64,000 bases of DNA from Acidobacteriota bacterium (GTDB lineage Bacteria; Acidobacteriota; Terriglobia; Terriglobales; Acidobacteriaceae): assembly GCA_021803035.1 (NCBI GenBank), contig JAJZME010000024.1, positions 38,888-102,887 of the forward strand, read 5' to 3'. Shown here piece by piece: positions 1 through 9,764 of this stretch. Position 1 is the stretch's first letter; the number at the start of each line of letters is the position of its first letter. The notes below the pieces were generated by a model, which did no database searches, was not told the origin of the DNA, and saw only the letters and a program-made list of their open reading frames with translations. The translations under genes and the position numbers were made by a program.

Positions 1-266
1 TTGACCGGAGCGCCCAGCGCCCGCATGGATGCGAAGATGGTGCGCAGATTCCGGCTCATCCACTCCGGGGAGCGGCTCCGGCTCTCGCCTGCGATGCCAA
101 TCGCGCGATATCCGGCGAACGCCTTGAGGCTGCGCTCTTCGGGCGGATGCGTGAACAACACCGCCCGGACCCCATTCAGGGCCAGCGCCTCCAGGACGTC
201 TGTCGAGCCGGTGAAATCGTCGCCGTAGTAGACGTAAAGCAGGCCGGATTTTTTGATCTTCGTCAA
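1..266 (-). CDS. Four-carbon acid sugar kinase family protein (DUF1537/OtnK-OiaK-like), N-terminal part, runs off window
   Basis: Reverse-strand reading from a TTG at 266: LTKIKKSGLLYVYYGDDFTGSTDVLEALALNGVRAVLFTHPPEERSLKAFAGYRAIGIAGESRSR...; YGDDFTGSTDVLEAL is the typical N-terminal motif of the family. Start overlaps the RLP stop (TTGA). Confidence 0.75.
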   Translation of the reverse strand, partial: MTKIKKSGLLYVYYGDDFTGSTDVLEALALNGVRAVLFTHPPEERSLKAFAGYRAIGIAGESRSRSPEWMSRNLRTIFASMRALGAPV

Positions 267-1591
267 CGCGCAAAGGCCTCCAATGCCACGCGCAGCTCCG
301 CGTGTCCGCCCGCATACTCGGAAAGCGAAACACCCAAAGCGGCTGCCTCCCACGCCTGATGAAGGCTGCGCACGCCAGCGGCCGGCCCGGTCGGATGAGC
401 CAGGATGCCTCCGCCGCACGCGTAGATCAAATCGGTTGATCCGAGCGCTTTATATGTGTCCGGCGCCTGCCTGGCCGACTGGCCTGACGAGAACACCGGC
501 ATAATCTCGCATCCCTTGTGCGGCGCCGCGAACATCGGCGTCAGGCACTCGCGCGCCGAGGCGATCACCGAAGCGTCTTCTTCGCAGAACTTGTTTTGCA
601 GTCCGTTCACGTGCACGTGATCGATCCCCGCCAGCCGCCAGAATTTCTGATAGGCAATGAAACTCATGCCCGTGGCGTGCGAACGGCTGAACATGCCCCA
701 CCCGTTGCGATGGCCGTGAATCGCCAACTGCGCATGGCGGCGCAGCGCCGTCATGGCCGGCAGGCCCACGCTGTTCAGGCTCACCATCACACACGTTCCT
801 CCGGCCTGTGCCACCGTGTCATGGCGGCGCAACATCTGGTCAATTTCCCCCGTGATATTAGCCGCATACATCGGCATCTTGCCGGTCTTGCCGGCGTAAT
901 CGTTCAGTACACGCAACACGGCCGTGGCGCGTTCCTCGAACGGGCAGTGCGGGCCGTCGGCCTGCAACTCGTCGTCCTTGATGAAGTCGATGCCGGCCTC
1001 GGCCAACATCCGAACATGCTCCGCCGTCTGCTCCGGCGTCATGCCCACACTGGGCTTGATGATCGTGCCCATCACCGGCCGCCCGTAAATGCCGGTCAGC
1101 CGCCGCGTACCTTCCACGCCGAACTGCGGCCCCTCATATGCATCAAGAAATGCAGGCGGTAAGGTAACATCCAGCAGCTTGAGGCCGGAGAACGGCTTCA
1201 GCTCAAAGAGGTTGCCGGCTACCGTGGCCAGCAGGTTCGGCAGCGATGGTCCCATATTCGCAAGCGGCCAGGAGAGCGTCACTTCAGCAGTCCGCCGCGT
1301 CACCGGACCGATGTGTCCTTTCGGCAGTCCCGAGCCGGGCAGGGAAGGCCTGTCTACCATCTCCAGTTCGACAATCCGCTCCACACGCGCCGCATGGCGC
1401 TCGCGCAGTTCATCTGTCTCGCCCGGAACGCGGACAAAGGTTCCCGTCGACTGCTCTCCCGCCATGATGGCTGCGGCATCCGCCAGCGGATAGGCCGTCT
1501 CGATCCAGTAGCGAGCCTTGATGCGGTCATACGTGGCCTTGCCGGTCATCTCTCCATCTTTCATTGCAGCTTGCATCTGACTCCTTGTCAT
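263..1591 (-). CDS. RuBisCO-like protein (form IV-type RLP)
   Basis: 442 aa; GTIIKPSVGMT, GIDFIKDDE (carbamylated Lys + Asp/Glu metal ligands), HGHRNG, DHVHVNGLQNKF (loop-6 Lys) align with RuBisCO large-subunit motifs; second Lys of TIKPK is Ser. Confidence 0.9.
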   Translation of the reverse strand: MTRSQMQAAMKDGEMTGKATYDRIKARYWIETAYPLADAAAIMAGEQSTGTFVRVPGETDELRERHAARVERIVELEMVDRPSLPGSGLPKGHIGPVTRRTAEVTLSWPLANMGPSLPNLLATVAGNLFELKPFSGLKLLDVTLPPAFLDAYEGPQFGVEGTRRLTGIYGRPVMGTIIKPSVGMTPEQTAEHVRMLAEAGIDFIKDDELQADGPHCPFEERATAVLRVLNDYAGKTGKMPMYAANITGEIDQMLRRHDTVAQAGGTCVMVSLNSVGLPAMTALRRHAQLAIHGHRNGWGMFSRSHATGMSFIAYQKFWRLAGIDHVHVNGLQNKFCEEDASVIASARECLTPMFAAPHKGCEIMPVFSSGQSARQAPDTYKALGSTDLIYACGGGILAHPTGPAAGVRSLHQAWEAAALGVSLSEYAGGHAELRVALEAFAR

Positions 1592-2234
1592 TCAAAACCG
1601 GTGACATCCATCTGCCTGTGCGCAACGACCGGCGGCTGCCGATGCGCATCGACCTTCCCCTCACATTACACGCCGGCAGCCGCTTGTCCGAGACCTGAAA
1701 CGCAGCGCGGAGAAATTCCGAGTATCGGAATCACTCGTTTCGCTCTGGCAGTGGAGGCGTTTCCGCTTTGACCGCCGGGCGGGGCGGAACCGGCGGAGTG
1801 CGGATCGGCCCGCGCCTGCGCAGAAATTTGCGGGCCTGTCGAATCCTCTCGATGCATTCGATTCTGCCTGCCTTAACTCCTGAAAACGTCAGTTATGCCG
1901 AGTTATCGGCACGCATCGGCGACGAAGAATGCTTTGCCGATTCTTGGCCGATGCGATTTGACCCAGGGAAGTATGGTCCATGGAAATCAATCCCGTTTGA
2001 TGGAGACCGGCTTGCAATCTCTCCCAACTCGACGCGCTTGCGCATCCCGGCAGGTTGGATGTTCAATAGTGGACGTACCAGTTGTCCCTACTAAAGCGTT
2101 TCTGGATCGTCCAGCGCGCAACCCTTCGATGCCCCAGCTTGGATTAACCGGCTCAAACAGGTCGCTGAACCCCGCAAGCATCCCGGCAGAAACCGTAAGC
2201 GTAACTCGTGTGGCTGCTCTGGAGCGGCCGTCAA

Positions 2235-3317
2235 ATGGAGATGAAAAGAATGAGTTTTACCCCAATTACCGCTTCTCGCACTCTTGGCCGCACGGGTCTC
2301 AAGGTCTCTTCGCTGACATTGGGAGCCATGACCTTTGGCTGGGGAGCGGACAGAGAGACGGCGCAAACACTCTTTGACACGTACCGGGATGCGGGCGGCA
2401 ACTTCATCGATACCGCCGACATGTACTCCGGGGGAACAAGCGAAGAGTGGCTGGGAGAGATGATTCAGACGGCGCGGGCGCGCGATGAGATCGTATTGGC
2501 CACCAAGTTCACTTTTTGCGGTCAACAGGGCAATCCCAATGCCGGAGGCAACGGCCGCAAGAACATCATGCGGGCATTGGAAGCCTCGTTGCGGCGGCTG
2601 CGCACGGACTTTATAGACCTGTACATCATCCACACATGGGATAAGGTGACGCCCGTTGAAGAGGTTGCATCCACTCTGAACGATCTGGTGCGCAGCGGCA
2701 AGGTTCGCCACATCGGCCTGAGCGATGTTCCGGCGTGGTACGCGGCACGCTTTGCCACAATTGCGGAGCTGCGCGGTTGGGAGCGGCCGGCAGCGCTGCA
2801 ATTTGAATACTCATTGGTCGCACGCAATCTGGAGCGGGAGCATCTGCCGCTGGCCCGCGAGCTGGGCATCTCGATTACACCGTGGAGCCCGCTGGGCAGC
2901 GGGTTTCTGTCAGGCAAATTCCGCCGCGTCGACGGCAAGATTACCGGAAGCGGCCGGGTGTTTGACATGAAAGACTCGGGTAATCCCACCATTGAGAAAT
3001 ATGCGAAGCGCGAACGGAACTGGAAGATTCTGGAGACGCTGCTGACGGTTGCGGAGGACCTGGGCAAGTCGCCGGCCGAGGTTGCGCTTGCATGGCTCAT
3101 GGCGCGCCCCTGTGTGACATCCACCATCATTGGCGCAACGCGCCTGGAGCAGCTCAGGAAGAATCTCAGCGCGGCGGAGATGAAACTTCCCGAGGATGCG
3201 GCGCAACGGCTGGATGCGGCAAGTTCTCTGGAGCCCAACGAGCTTGATGATTTCTTTGGCAAAGAAATGCAGGCGATGGTGAATGGCGGTACAACTGTAA
3301 CTCGAACCAGCTTCTGA
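2235..3317 (+). CDS. Aldo/keto reductase
   Basis: LGRTGLKVSSLTLGAMTFG, GGNFIDTADMYSGGTSEEWLGE, LATKF; ATG at 2235 chosen over upstream 2208 alternative. Confidence 0.92.
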   Translation: MEMKRMSFTPITASRTLGRTGLKVSSLTLGAMTFGWGADRETAQTLFDTYRDAGGNFIDTADMYSGGTSEEWLGEMIQTARARDEIVLATKFTFCGQQGNPNAGGNGRKNIMRALEASLRRLRTDFIDLYIIHTWDKVTPVEEVASTLNDLVRSGKVRHIGLSDVPAWYAARFATIAELRGWERPAALQFEYSLVARNLEREHLPLARELGISITPWSPLGSGFLSGKFRRVDGKITGSGRVFDMKDSGNPTIEKYAKRERNWKILETLLTVAEDLGKSPAEVALAWLMARPCVTSTIIGATRLEQLRKNLSAAEMKLPEDAAQRLDAASSLEPNELDDFFGKEMQAMVNGGTTVTRTSF

Positions 3318-3444
3318 GTTCTTCTTTTGAGAGCGTTGAATGTTGCTCTGTAAGAACCACGGCCGCAAGAGTCCGGGGCATTTCGTGCAAGAGGACCAAT
3401 GGCACGCAGATGATTGTAAATGAACCAGGAATCGAGGTAGATGG

Positions 3445-5961
3445 ATGTATCGTCCAGCGGGAGTGTTAGCGGTTGTAGCGTTGCTTGCGGCCAGCGTGCC
3501 GGCGGCGGCACAGATGGGGAATCCGGCAATCGGACCAACCAAAATTCCCGATTCGCAGATCGATCCTGCGCGAAACCTGCCGCCATCGCAGTTGGAATCT
3601 GCGCTGCATAAGCCCCTGCCTGAACAGTACATCTGGACAACGGCGAACTCGGCGGCCATGCATCGGTACAGGCACAATCCTGGCCCCGGCTCCCATTATT
3701 TCCGGCGCTCCTTTGAAGTGGCCAGCGTTCCGGCGCACGCGACACTTTATCTGGCCGGCCCGCGCAAGGCGGCAATTTATCTGAACGGAAAAAGGGTAGG
3801 GAAGTACCAACTGAATTTGGACTTCCCGATGGGGATTCGGGTTTATTGGTGCGATGTAACCAGCGCTCTGCGCGCGGGCAAGAATGTGCTGGCGATCGAG
3901 GCTGTGCGCGGACCCCGTGCTGGCAATGAGGCTCAAGGAGCGATAAGCCAGCATTTGCAGCGGGGTAAGGTACTGGCCGCAATGATTGTTCCAGCGGCGC
4001 GTGGCATTCAGGCTCCGCCTCTGGTGATGAGCGATGAAAAGTGGAAGGCAACCGTGCAGACCCCACCGGCAGGATGGCAGGATGCTGGTTTCAACGACGC
4101 AACCTGGCCGAATGTGGATGATCTGGGAGGCATCGAGAGCTCGATCAATCTCTTCCAGGCAAACGCCGATGCGGGGATGTATGCTTGGCCGGGCTACGAT
4201 GGCATCTCACCGTTTCTGGCGCATTATTCGTTGAAGGCCATGACGGTGAGCCATGTGTCTCCCGGCGTGGGCGGCATCAAGGACGTCCAGGCGCTGACCG
4301 GAGATACGCAGGCTGGGGAATTTACCGTCACCCTGCCGGAAGACCGAGTTTCGATTTATAACTCGCCGCAGGTGATGTTGGATTTCGGACGCGAAGTTTC
4401 GGGCCGCATCGAACTTCAATCAGATTCAAATACTCCCGCGTGGGTAACTGTGCAGTATGGCGAATCCGAGGCCGAAGCACTTCTGCAGCCGTACCTTGGC
4501 ATAGATCCCGTCTATCTGCCGCCTCATGGAACGGCGTACGGGCCCAAGAGCGCATTTCGCTATGCAATCATCCGCTTTACCGGCGGCCGTTCGACCGCAT
4601 TCCGCGCCATTCGCCTGGATGGAATTGCCTATCCGGTGAAATATGAGGGCTCATTTGAGTCGTCCGATCCGGAGCTGAACAAGATGTGGGCGATCGGAGC
4701 TTACACGGCGCACCTGTGCATGCAGGACGATATATGGGACGCGCCCAAGCGGGATCGCAATCGCTGGATGGGAGATCTGGCTGTTAGCGGGCTCACCATC
4801 GACGATGTGTTCTTTGACCACTTCCTCATGCAGGACACGCTCAATCGCTTGATCGGTCCCGCGCCAGTCCACCGGCACGTGAATGGCATTCCCGGTTATT
4901 CGGCATTCTGGGTGGTTGGCGAGAGGGAATATTACCTGCATACCGGCTCCATGAAGCAACTGGAAAGCGTGCATACTCGGCTCGTCCAATTACTGGAATA
5001 TATGGAGAAAGATCTGAACCAGCACGATCTTTTCTCCGATCAGACTCATGCGTGGCCGTTTGTCGACTGGTCGCCGAAGATGCATAGCTACGACGCGCAG
5101 ACGCGCATGGCGACGCAATTCGAATATTACTCGGCATTCAAGGACGGCGCCTATCTGCTGCGCGTGTTGCACGACGAGAGCAACGCAAAGCGTATGGAAG
5201 AGAAAGCGGATGCCCTCAAGGCCGCGGCCCAGGAGTACATGCTGGATGCTCAGGGATCGTTTGGAGATTACTGGCAGCCCAACGCATATGCTGTGTTTTC
5301 CGGCGTTGCAAACAAGGATCAGTATGCGGCGATCTGGCACAACGCGCTTTCGCACGTCGGCAAGCCAGCTTATGAGTCTTACATCATTACGCCTTACTAC
5401 AATTACTTCGTGGTAAGTGCGATGGCGGAAATGCACCACCGGCAAGCTGCGCTCGATTGGATTCGCCAGTACTGGGGCGGCATGGTGCAAGAGGGTGCGA
5501 CAAGCTTCTGGGAAGGTTATAACCCAACCTGGTATAAGGGCTTTCTATTTCACGCGTCCCTCCAGGCCGATGAAATGTCCGGATTCCGCGTGAGCCTGGC
5601 TCACGGATGGTCAAGCGGAGTTACACCCTGGCTGATGACACAGATATTGGGAATTCAGCCGGCAGCAGGTGGCTTTGCGAAGGTAAACATCCGGCCCGAT
5701 CTGATTGGCCTTAGATGGGCAAAAGGCGGAGAGCCAACGCCGCATGGAATCCTGAAGGTATCGATTCGCAGGAGCAACGGCTACGTGACGACCATCGACC
5801 TGCCGGCTGACGAGACCGCTCGGGTTTCCGTGCCGGTCTCGCTTCCCGGCGCAAAGGTGCTGGTGAACGGTAAGCCGATGGCCAGCGTTTCCACGGACGG
5901 AGGCAGGCGGGCGGTAGTTGTGCTGAGCAGTCAGGGACAGTATGTCGTGACGAGCCAATAG
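3445..5961 (+). CDS. Secreted alpha-L-rhamnosidase-like glycoside hydrolase (GH78 type)
   Basis: Signal peptide MYRPAGVLAVVALLAASVPAAAQ; DDIWDAPKRDRNRWMGDLAVSG and (alpha/alpha) barrel motifs (FWEGYNPTWYKGF, HGWSSGVTPWL) typical of bacterial rhamnosidase family. Confidence 0.85.
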   Translation: MYRPAGVLAVVALLAASVPAAAQMGNPAIGPTKIPDSQIDPARNLPPSQLESALHKPLPEQYIWTTANSAAMHRYRHNPGPGSHYFRRSFEVASVPAHATLYLAGPRKAAIYLNGKRVGKYQLNLDFPMGIRVYWCDVTSALRAGKNVLAIEAVRGPRAGNEAQGAISQHLQRGKVLAAMIVPAARGIQAPPLVMSDEKWKATVQTPPAGWQDAGFNDATWPNVDDLGGIESSINLFQANADAGMYAWPGYDGISPFLAHYSLKAMTVSHVSPGVGGIKDVQALTGDTQAGEFTVTLPEDRVSIYNSPQVMLDFGREVSGRIELQSDSNTPAWVTVQYGESEAEALLQPYLGIDPVYLPPHGTAYGPKSAFRYAIIRFTGGRSTAFRAIRLDGIAYPVKYEGSFESSDPELNKMWAIGAYTAHLCMQDDIWDAPKRDRNRWMGDLAVSGLTIDDVFFDHFLMQDTLNRLIGPAPVHRHVNGIPGYSAFWVVGEREYYLHTGSMKQLESVHTRLVQLLEYMEKDLNQHDLFSDQTHAWPFVDWSPKMHSYDAQTRMATQFEYYSAFKDGAYLLRVLHDESNAKRMEEKADALKAAAQEYMLDAQGSFGDYWQPNAYAVFSGVANKDQYAAIWHNALSHVGKPAYESYIITPYYNYFVVSAMAEMHHRQAALDWIRQYWGGMVQEGATSFWEGYNPTWYKGFLFHASLQADEMSGFRVSLAHGWSSGVTPWLMTQILGIQPAAGGFAKVNIRPDLIGLRWAKGGEPTPHGILKVSIRRSNGYVTTIDLPADETARVSVPVSLPGAKVLVNGKPMASVSTDGGRRAVVVLSSQGQYVVTSQ

Positions 5962-6088
5962 CGATCACCCCTTGAAAGGCCGTGCCCCAGAATGGTCTTG
6001 GCGGAATAATACGCAATCTGAAAGAGTATCTTGTATGTCTGATAACGGATATTCTGTTATCTAAATCTATTCAATCGAAGATTATCCT

Positions 6089-6814
6089 ATGCTTATGCCA
6101 GACAGCCCTTTACATGCCATCGTATTCCAGCACGTCCCTTTTGAGGATCTCGGCTCCCTGCTGCCATGTCTGACCGAACGCCGCTTTGCGATTGAGAGCG
6201 TTGATGTGAGCACCTCCCGATTTCCCATGGCACCGGCCGCCGATTGCGATCTGCTCGTGGTGCTCGGCGGTCCCATTGGCGTTTACGATGCCGCGGAATA
6301 TCCCTTCCTCACCCAAGAGATTGCGTGCATTCGCCAGCGCCTGGCCGCACGGAAACCCCTCCTCGGCATCTGCCTCGGTGCTCAACTGATGGCGGCGGCT
6401 CTGGGCGCTCGAGTCTACCCCGGAGCGGCCGGCGCCGAGATCGGCTGGCATCCCCTCAAGCCCCCGGCAGGTGCCGCACCTCCAAAGTGGTTCGCTCCGC
6501 TGCTGACTCCGGGGCTGCATCTCTTTCATTGGCATGGAGACACTTTCGATCTACCTTCAGGCGCGACGCAGCTAGCCGAAACGGACCTCTATTGTAATCA
6601 AGCATTTATGACAGATAACTTCACGTTAGGCTTGCAGTTTCATCCTGAAGTCGACGCTGCGGGGCTGGAGCGCTGGTACGTAGGCCATGCCAGCGAACTA
6701 CATGCCAGAGGACTCCGCGCAGCAAACCTGCGGGCGGATTCCCAGCGGTTTGCCCCCGCGCTTGCCTCGGCTGCTCAATCTTTTTGGAACCAATGGCTGG
6801 ATGCGATCTTTTAG
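6089..6814 (+). CDS. Class I glutamine amidotransferase (GMP synthase-like)
   Basis: LLGICLGAQLMAAALGARVYPG (nucleophile Cys), LQFHPEVD, FHWHGDTFDLP. Confidence 0.9.
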   Translation: MLMPDSPLHAIVFQHVPFEDLGSLLPCLTERRFAIESVDVSTSRFPMAPAADCDLLVVLGGPIGVYDAAEYPFLTQEIACIRQRLAARKPLLGICLGAQLMAAALGARVYPGAAGAEIGWHPLKPPAGAAPPKWFAPLLTPGLHLFHWHGDTFDLPSGATQLAETDLYCNQAFMTDNFTLGLQFHPEVDAAGLERWYVGHASELHARGLRAANLRADSQRFAPALASAAQSFWNQWLDAIF

Positions 6815-6841
6815 CACTCCGAACTGCCGTGCGGTAAGGCT

Positions 6842-8362
6842 CTACGACCCCGTGCCTGCCAGCACCACGCCAATGGTGCGCAGGATAATCTTCATGTCGA
6901 GCCAGATGCTCCAGTTCTCGATGTAGGTTACATCCATCGAGACATAGCTGTTGAAGGACGGGTTGGTGCGCCCCTGCACCTGCCAGAGGCCGGTGATTCC
7001 CGGAGTGACGTCGAGCCGCCTCAGATGATTCAGGCTGTATTTCTTGACCTCGCTGGCAATGGGCGGCCGCGGCCCGACGATGCTCATATCGCCGCCGAGA
7101 ACATTGAAGAACTGCGGTAACTCGTCCAGGGAGTATCTGCGCAGAAAGCGTCCCAGTCTGGTGATGCGCGGATCGTTCGCAACCTTGAACAGAACCTCAT
7201 CGCGCTCGTTCATATGCATCAGTTCGGCGCGCCGCGCTTCGGCGTTCCGCACCATGGTGCGGAACTTCAGGCACGAGAACACGCGCCCTTTCTTGCCGAT
7301 GCGTTCCGAGGCGTAAAACACAGGGCCGGGGGAATCGAGCTTGATGGCGATGGCCACCGCCAGCATGACGGGGGAAAGAACGATCAGCGCCGCGCTGGAA
7401 AACAGGATATCGAAGATGCGCTTCAGAATGAAACCCACCTCGTGCATCTGGCCGCGGTGCAGCGGTATGGTGGGAAACTGCCCGATAAACTCAATGGGAT
7501 TGCTCCAGGCCATTCCGTCGTACAGATCGGGAACCAGGCGAAGATCCACTTTGTGTGTGCGGGCCTGTTCCAGAACGCTGTGTACGATCTCCCGCTCGTA
7601 GGGGCTGGTGAAGAAAATCTCATCTACAAAGAGCTTCCGAGCTTCGACGAAAAGCGTGTCGAGGGTGCCAACCACCTCGCTGGAAGCAAACTGTCCAGAG
7701 CTATCAGAGCCAGGGAGTTCAACAAAGCCCTTGAATGTGTATCCGAGATATCGAGTGCGGCTGAGCTGGTGACGAAGCGCCATCGCTTCCGGTCCTGTGC
7801 CCACAATGAGGACATTGCGAGTATCCACACCCCGCGCGAAACGCCTATAAAGCAGCATGCGATAGACCAGGCGCCGAACGCTCAAGGCCACCGTCACGAT
7901 GATCAGCGTGATCAGTACGATGGCGCGGGGAATAATACCGTCGTGAAGCAGGTAAAGGGCGCCGCTCAGAAGCAGACCAGCGCTCAGGCAAGCCTGTACG
8001 CTCAGCCTCTGCTCGTGCAAATAGCCGGCCATGTGAGTTGGCGAATAGAGCTGCAACCGGCGGCTGATTGCAATCAAAGAAATTACGAACCCGCAAAGAA
8101 GAGCCAGCAGCCCTCCCATTGATTGGCGATGAATCAGCGTGCCATGCAGGAATTCCCGGGCGCCGTTTACCACTCCTCCGGTATCCATTCGATAGAGCGT
8201 CGCCACCACCACGGCACACAGAACCGTCAATGCGTCCGCGGCCATCCACAGTTTTGCTGCGCCCCGCGATTCGCGCGGAGGGGCATTCTCAGATCCTTCC
8301 GCAACCCCGAGCGAGGAGGATACTGAAGCCGATACTCTTTGCCAAAAGTCCGATGTCGCCAT
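6842..8362 (-). CDS. Exopolysaccharide polyprenyl-phosphate glycosylphosphotransferase (WbaP/WcaJ type)
   Basis: Multiple N-terminal TM helices; C-term KRIFDILFSSAALIVLSPVMLAVAIAIKLDSPGPVFYASERIGKKGRVFSCLKFRTM, SLDELPQFFNVLGGDMSIVGPRPP. Confidence 0.93.
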   Translation of the reverse strand: MATSDFWQRVSASVSSSLGVAEGSENAPPRESRGAAKLWMAADALTVLCAVVVATLYRMDTGGVVNGAREFLHGTLIHRQSMGGLLALLCGFVISLIAISRRLQLYSPTHMAGYLHEQRLSVQACLSAGLLLSGALYLLHDGIIPRAIVLITLIIVTVALSVRRLVYRMLLYRRFARGVDTRNVLIVGTGPEAMALRHQLSRTRYLGYTFKGFVELPGSDSSGQFASSEVVGTLDTLFVEARKLFVDEIFFTSPYEREIVHSVLEQARTHKVDLRLVPDLYDGMAWSNPIEFIGQFPTIPLHRGQMHEVGFILKRIFDILFSSAALIVLSPVMLAVAIAIKLDSPGPVFYASERIGKKGRVFSCLKFRTMVRNAEARRAELMHMNERDEVLFKVANDPRITRLGRFLRRYSLDELPQFFNVLGGDMSIVGPRPPIASEVKKYSLNHLRRLDVTPGITGLWQVQGRTNPSFNSYVSMDVTYIENWSIWLDMKIILRTIGVVLAGTGS

Positions 8363-8774
8363 GTCGGTTTCGCAGATGGAACCTGCAAAGGCCCCGAAAG
8401 CGCGGCCAAATCAATACCACAAGCAGAAAAAGCAAGCTACTCAAAGTTGGGTAAATATCCACCGGCAAAGCCGTTGGTCGTCTCGCTGGAGGTTAAATTC
8501 TTAAGGTAAGGGGCTTTGCATTCACGCTGTTTTCCGAGCGCAGCAAAGACAACCAGAGACACGTCACCCTTAAACTACGCGCATGCCATTGTGCTCAAAA
8601 AGGCGTTAACTGCAGTCAATGGAGAAGACACCCCGTACCCGAGTGCCCTCTACCCTTTAAATTCCTCATCTTGATGAAAGTCGATGAAAAAGAGTGAAAA
8701 GCCAAGCTTCAATATCTGCTGTGAGGCGACACCCATTACCCTCTCGCTGGGTTACGCCACACTAAAGGACTACA

Positions 8775-8802
8775 CGTTAAGCATGACTCGTCATGCGTAA
8801 CG
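8775..8802. repeat. 28-bp near-perfect inverted repeat CGTTAaGCATGAC-tc-GTCATGCgTAACG
   Basis: Direct reading; 13-bp arms with one mismatch and a 2-bp spacer in the 8.36-8.85 kb intergenic region. Confidence 0.85.
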
Positions 8803-8849
8803 ATAGCAAGAACTTTCCTGCCGGAAAGGATTACAAGATAATCGATGTG

Positions 8850-9749
8850 CTATTCCGAAGGTAACATGTATGCGTCGAGTGTTAGGAACTGCTGAATATG
8901 GGGGTCGCTGGAGGCGAGAAAACCATCGAGCGGTCCGAAGTACTGCGCGCGCCCCTGGTGCAGGAAGAGCACCGTATCAGCGAGCCGCTCGGCAACGCGC
9001 ATGTCATGCGTCACTACGATGCTGGTCTTTCCAACCTGCTCCTTGAGCCGCTGGATCAGGTTCCCGAGCCGTCTCGCGATAATCGGGTCCACCATGGTCG
9101 TCGGCTCGTCATAGAGCACGATTTCAGGCTGGGCTGCCAGGGCGCGGGCAATGGCGACGGCGCGCTTGCGCCCTGTCGAGAGACTGGCCGGTAGAGCATC
9201 GCAAACATCTTCGGCTCCCACCAGCGTGATGAGACGTTCCACAAGCTGAAATATCTGGTCCTCACGCAGGCCGCCGTGCTCACGCAGCGGAAACGCGACG
9301 TTCTCGCGCACGCTCAGCGAATCAAACAGAGCGCCATTCTGGAAGACCATGGTGATGCGCTTGCGAATGGTCTCGAGCTCCCTTTCCGTCATGCCGCAGA
9401 TTTCCCGCCCTTCCACGCGGATCGAGCCCGAATCCGGCGCTAAAAAGCCCATCAGCAGGCGCAGCGTGACCGACTTGCCCACGCCGCTGCGGCCCAGGAT
9501 GCAGAGCGTCTTTCCGCGATCGATCGTAAAACTCACATCATCCAGGACCCGGCGGTCGTCGAAGGCGACCGAAACATGGCTAAACTCGATAATCCGCTCG
9601 TTGGGCACTTCCGCCGGCACGACCGACAGCTGCGCGTCTTCCTCACTTTCCGAGATCTCGCTCAGTTCCGCAGCCAACTCCTGCAGCGGCTCAAGATCCG
9701 AGGACTGCTCGGGATGGGTAGGCTCGGGATTTGTCGAAGAATCCGCCAT
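8850..9749 (-). CDS. ABC transporter ATP-binding protein (MlaF-like) with acidic N-terminal extension
   Basis: Walker A LGRSGVGKSVTLR, Walker B EIVLYDEPTTMVDP, H-loop VVTHDM; about 47-residue acidic extension before IIEFSHVSVAF. Confidence 0.88.
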   Translation of the reverse strand: MADSSTNPEPTHPEQSSDLEPLQELAAELSEISESEEDAQLSVVPAEVPNERIIEFSHVSVAFDDRRVLDDVSFTIDRGKTLCILGRSGVGKSVTLRLLMGFLAPDSGSIRVEGREICGMTERELETIRKRITMVFQNGALFDSLSVRENVAFPLREHGGLREDQIFQLVERLITLVGAEDVCDALPASLSTGRKRAVAIARALAAQPEIVLYDEPTTMVDPIIARRLGNLIQRLKEQVGKTSIVVTHDMRVAERLADTVLFLHQGRAQYFGPLDGFLASSDPHIQQFLTLDAYMLPSE

Positions 9750-9764
9750 GTCCGTGAGACCAGC

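Noticed and set aside
1768-2094. 108-aa ORF (..DGDRLAISPNSTRLRIPAGWMFNSG..) and overlapping 1895-2377 ORF
   Set aside because: The IPAGW stretch hints at a small orphan protein or remnant, but the start region is low-complexity and the second ORF overlaps the AKR; not enough support to call.
2522-4066. 514-aa minus-strand ORF across the AKR and rhamnosidase genes
   Set aside because: Spans two convincing plus-strand genes; Ser/Arg/Pro-rich shadow ORF.
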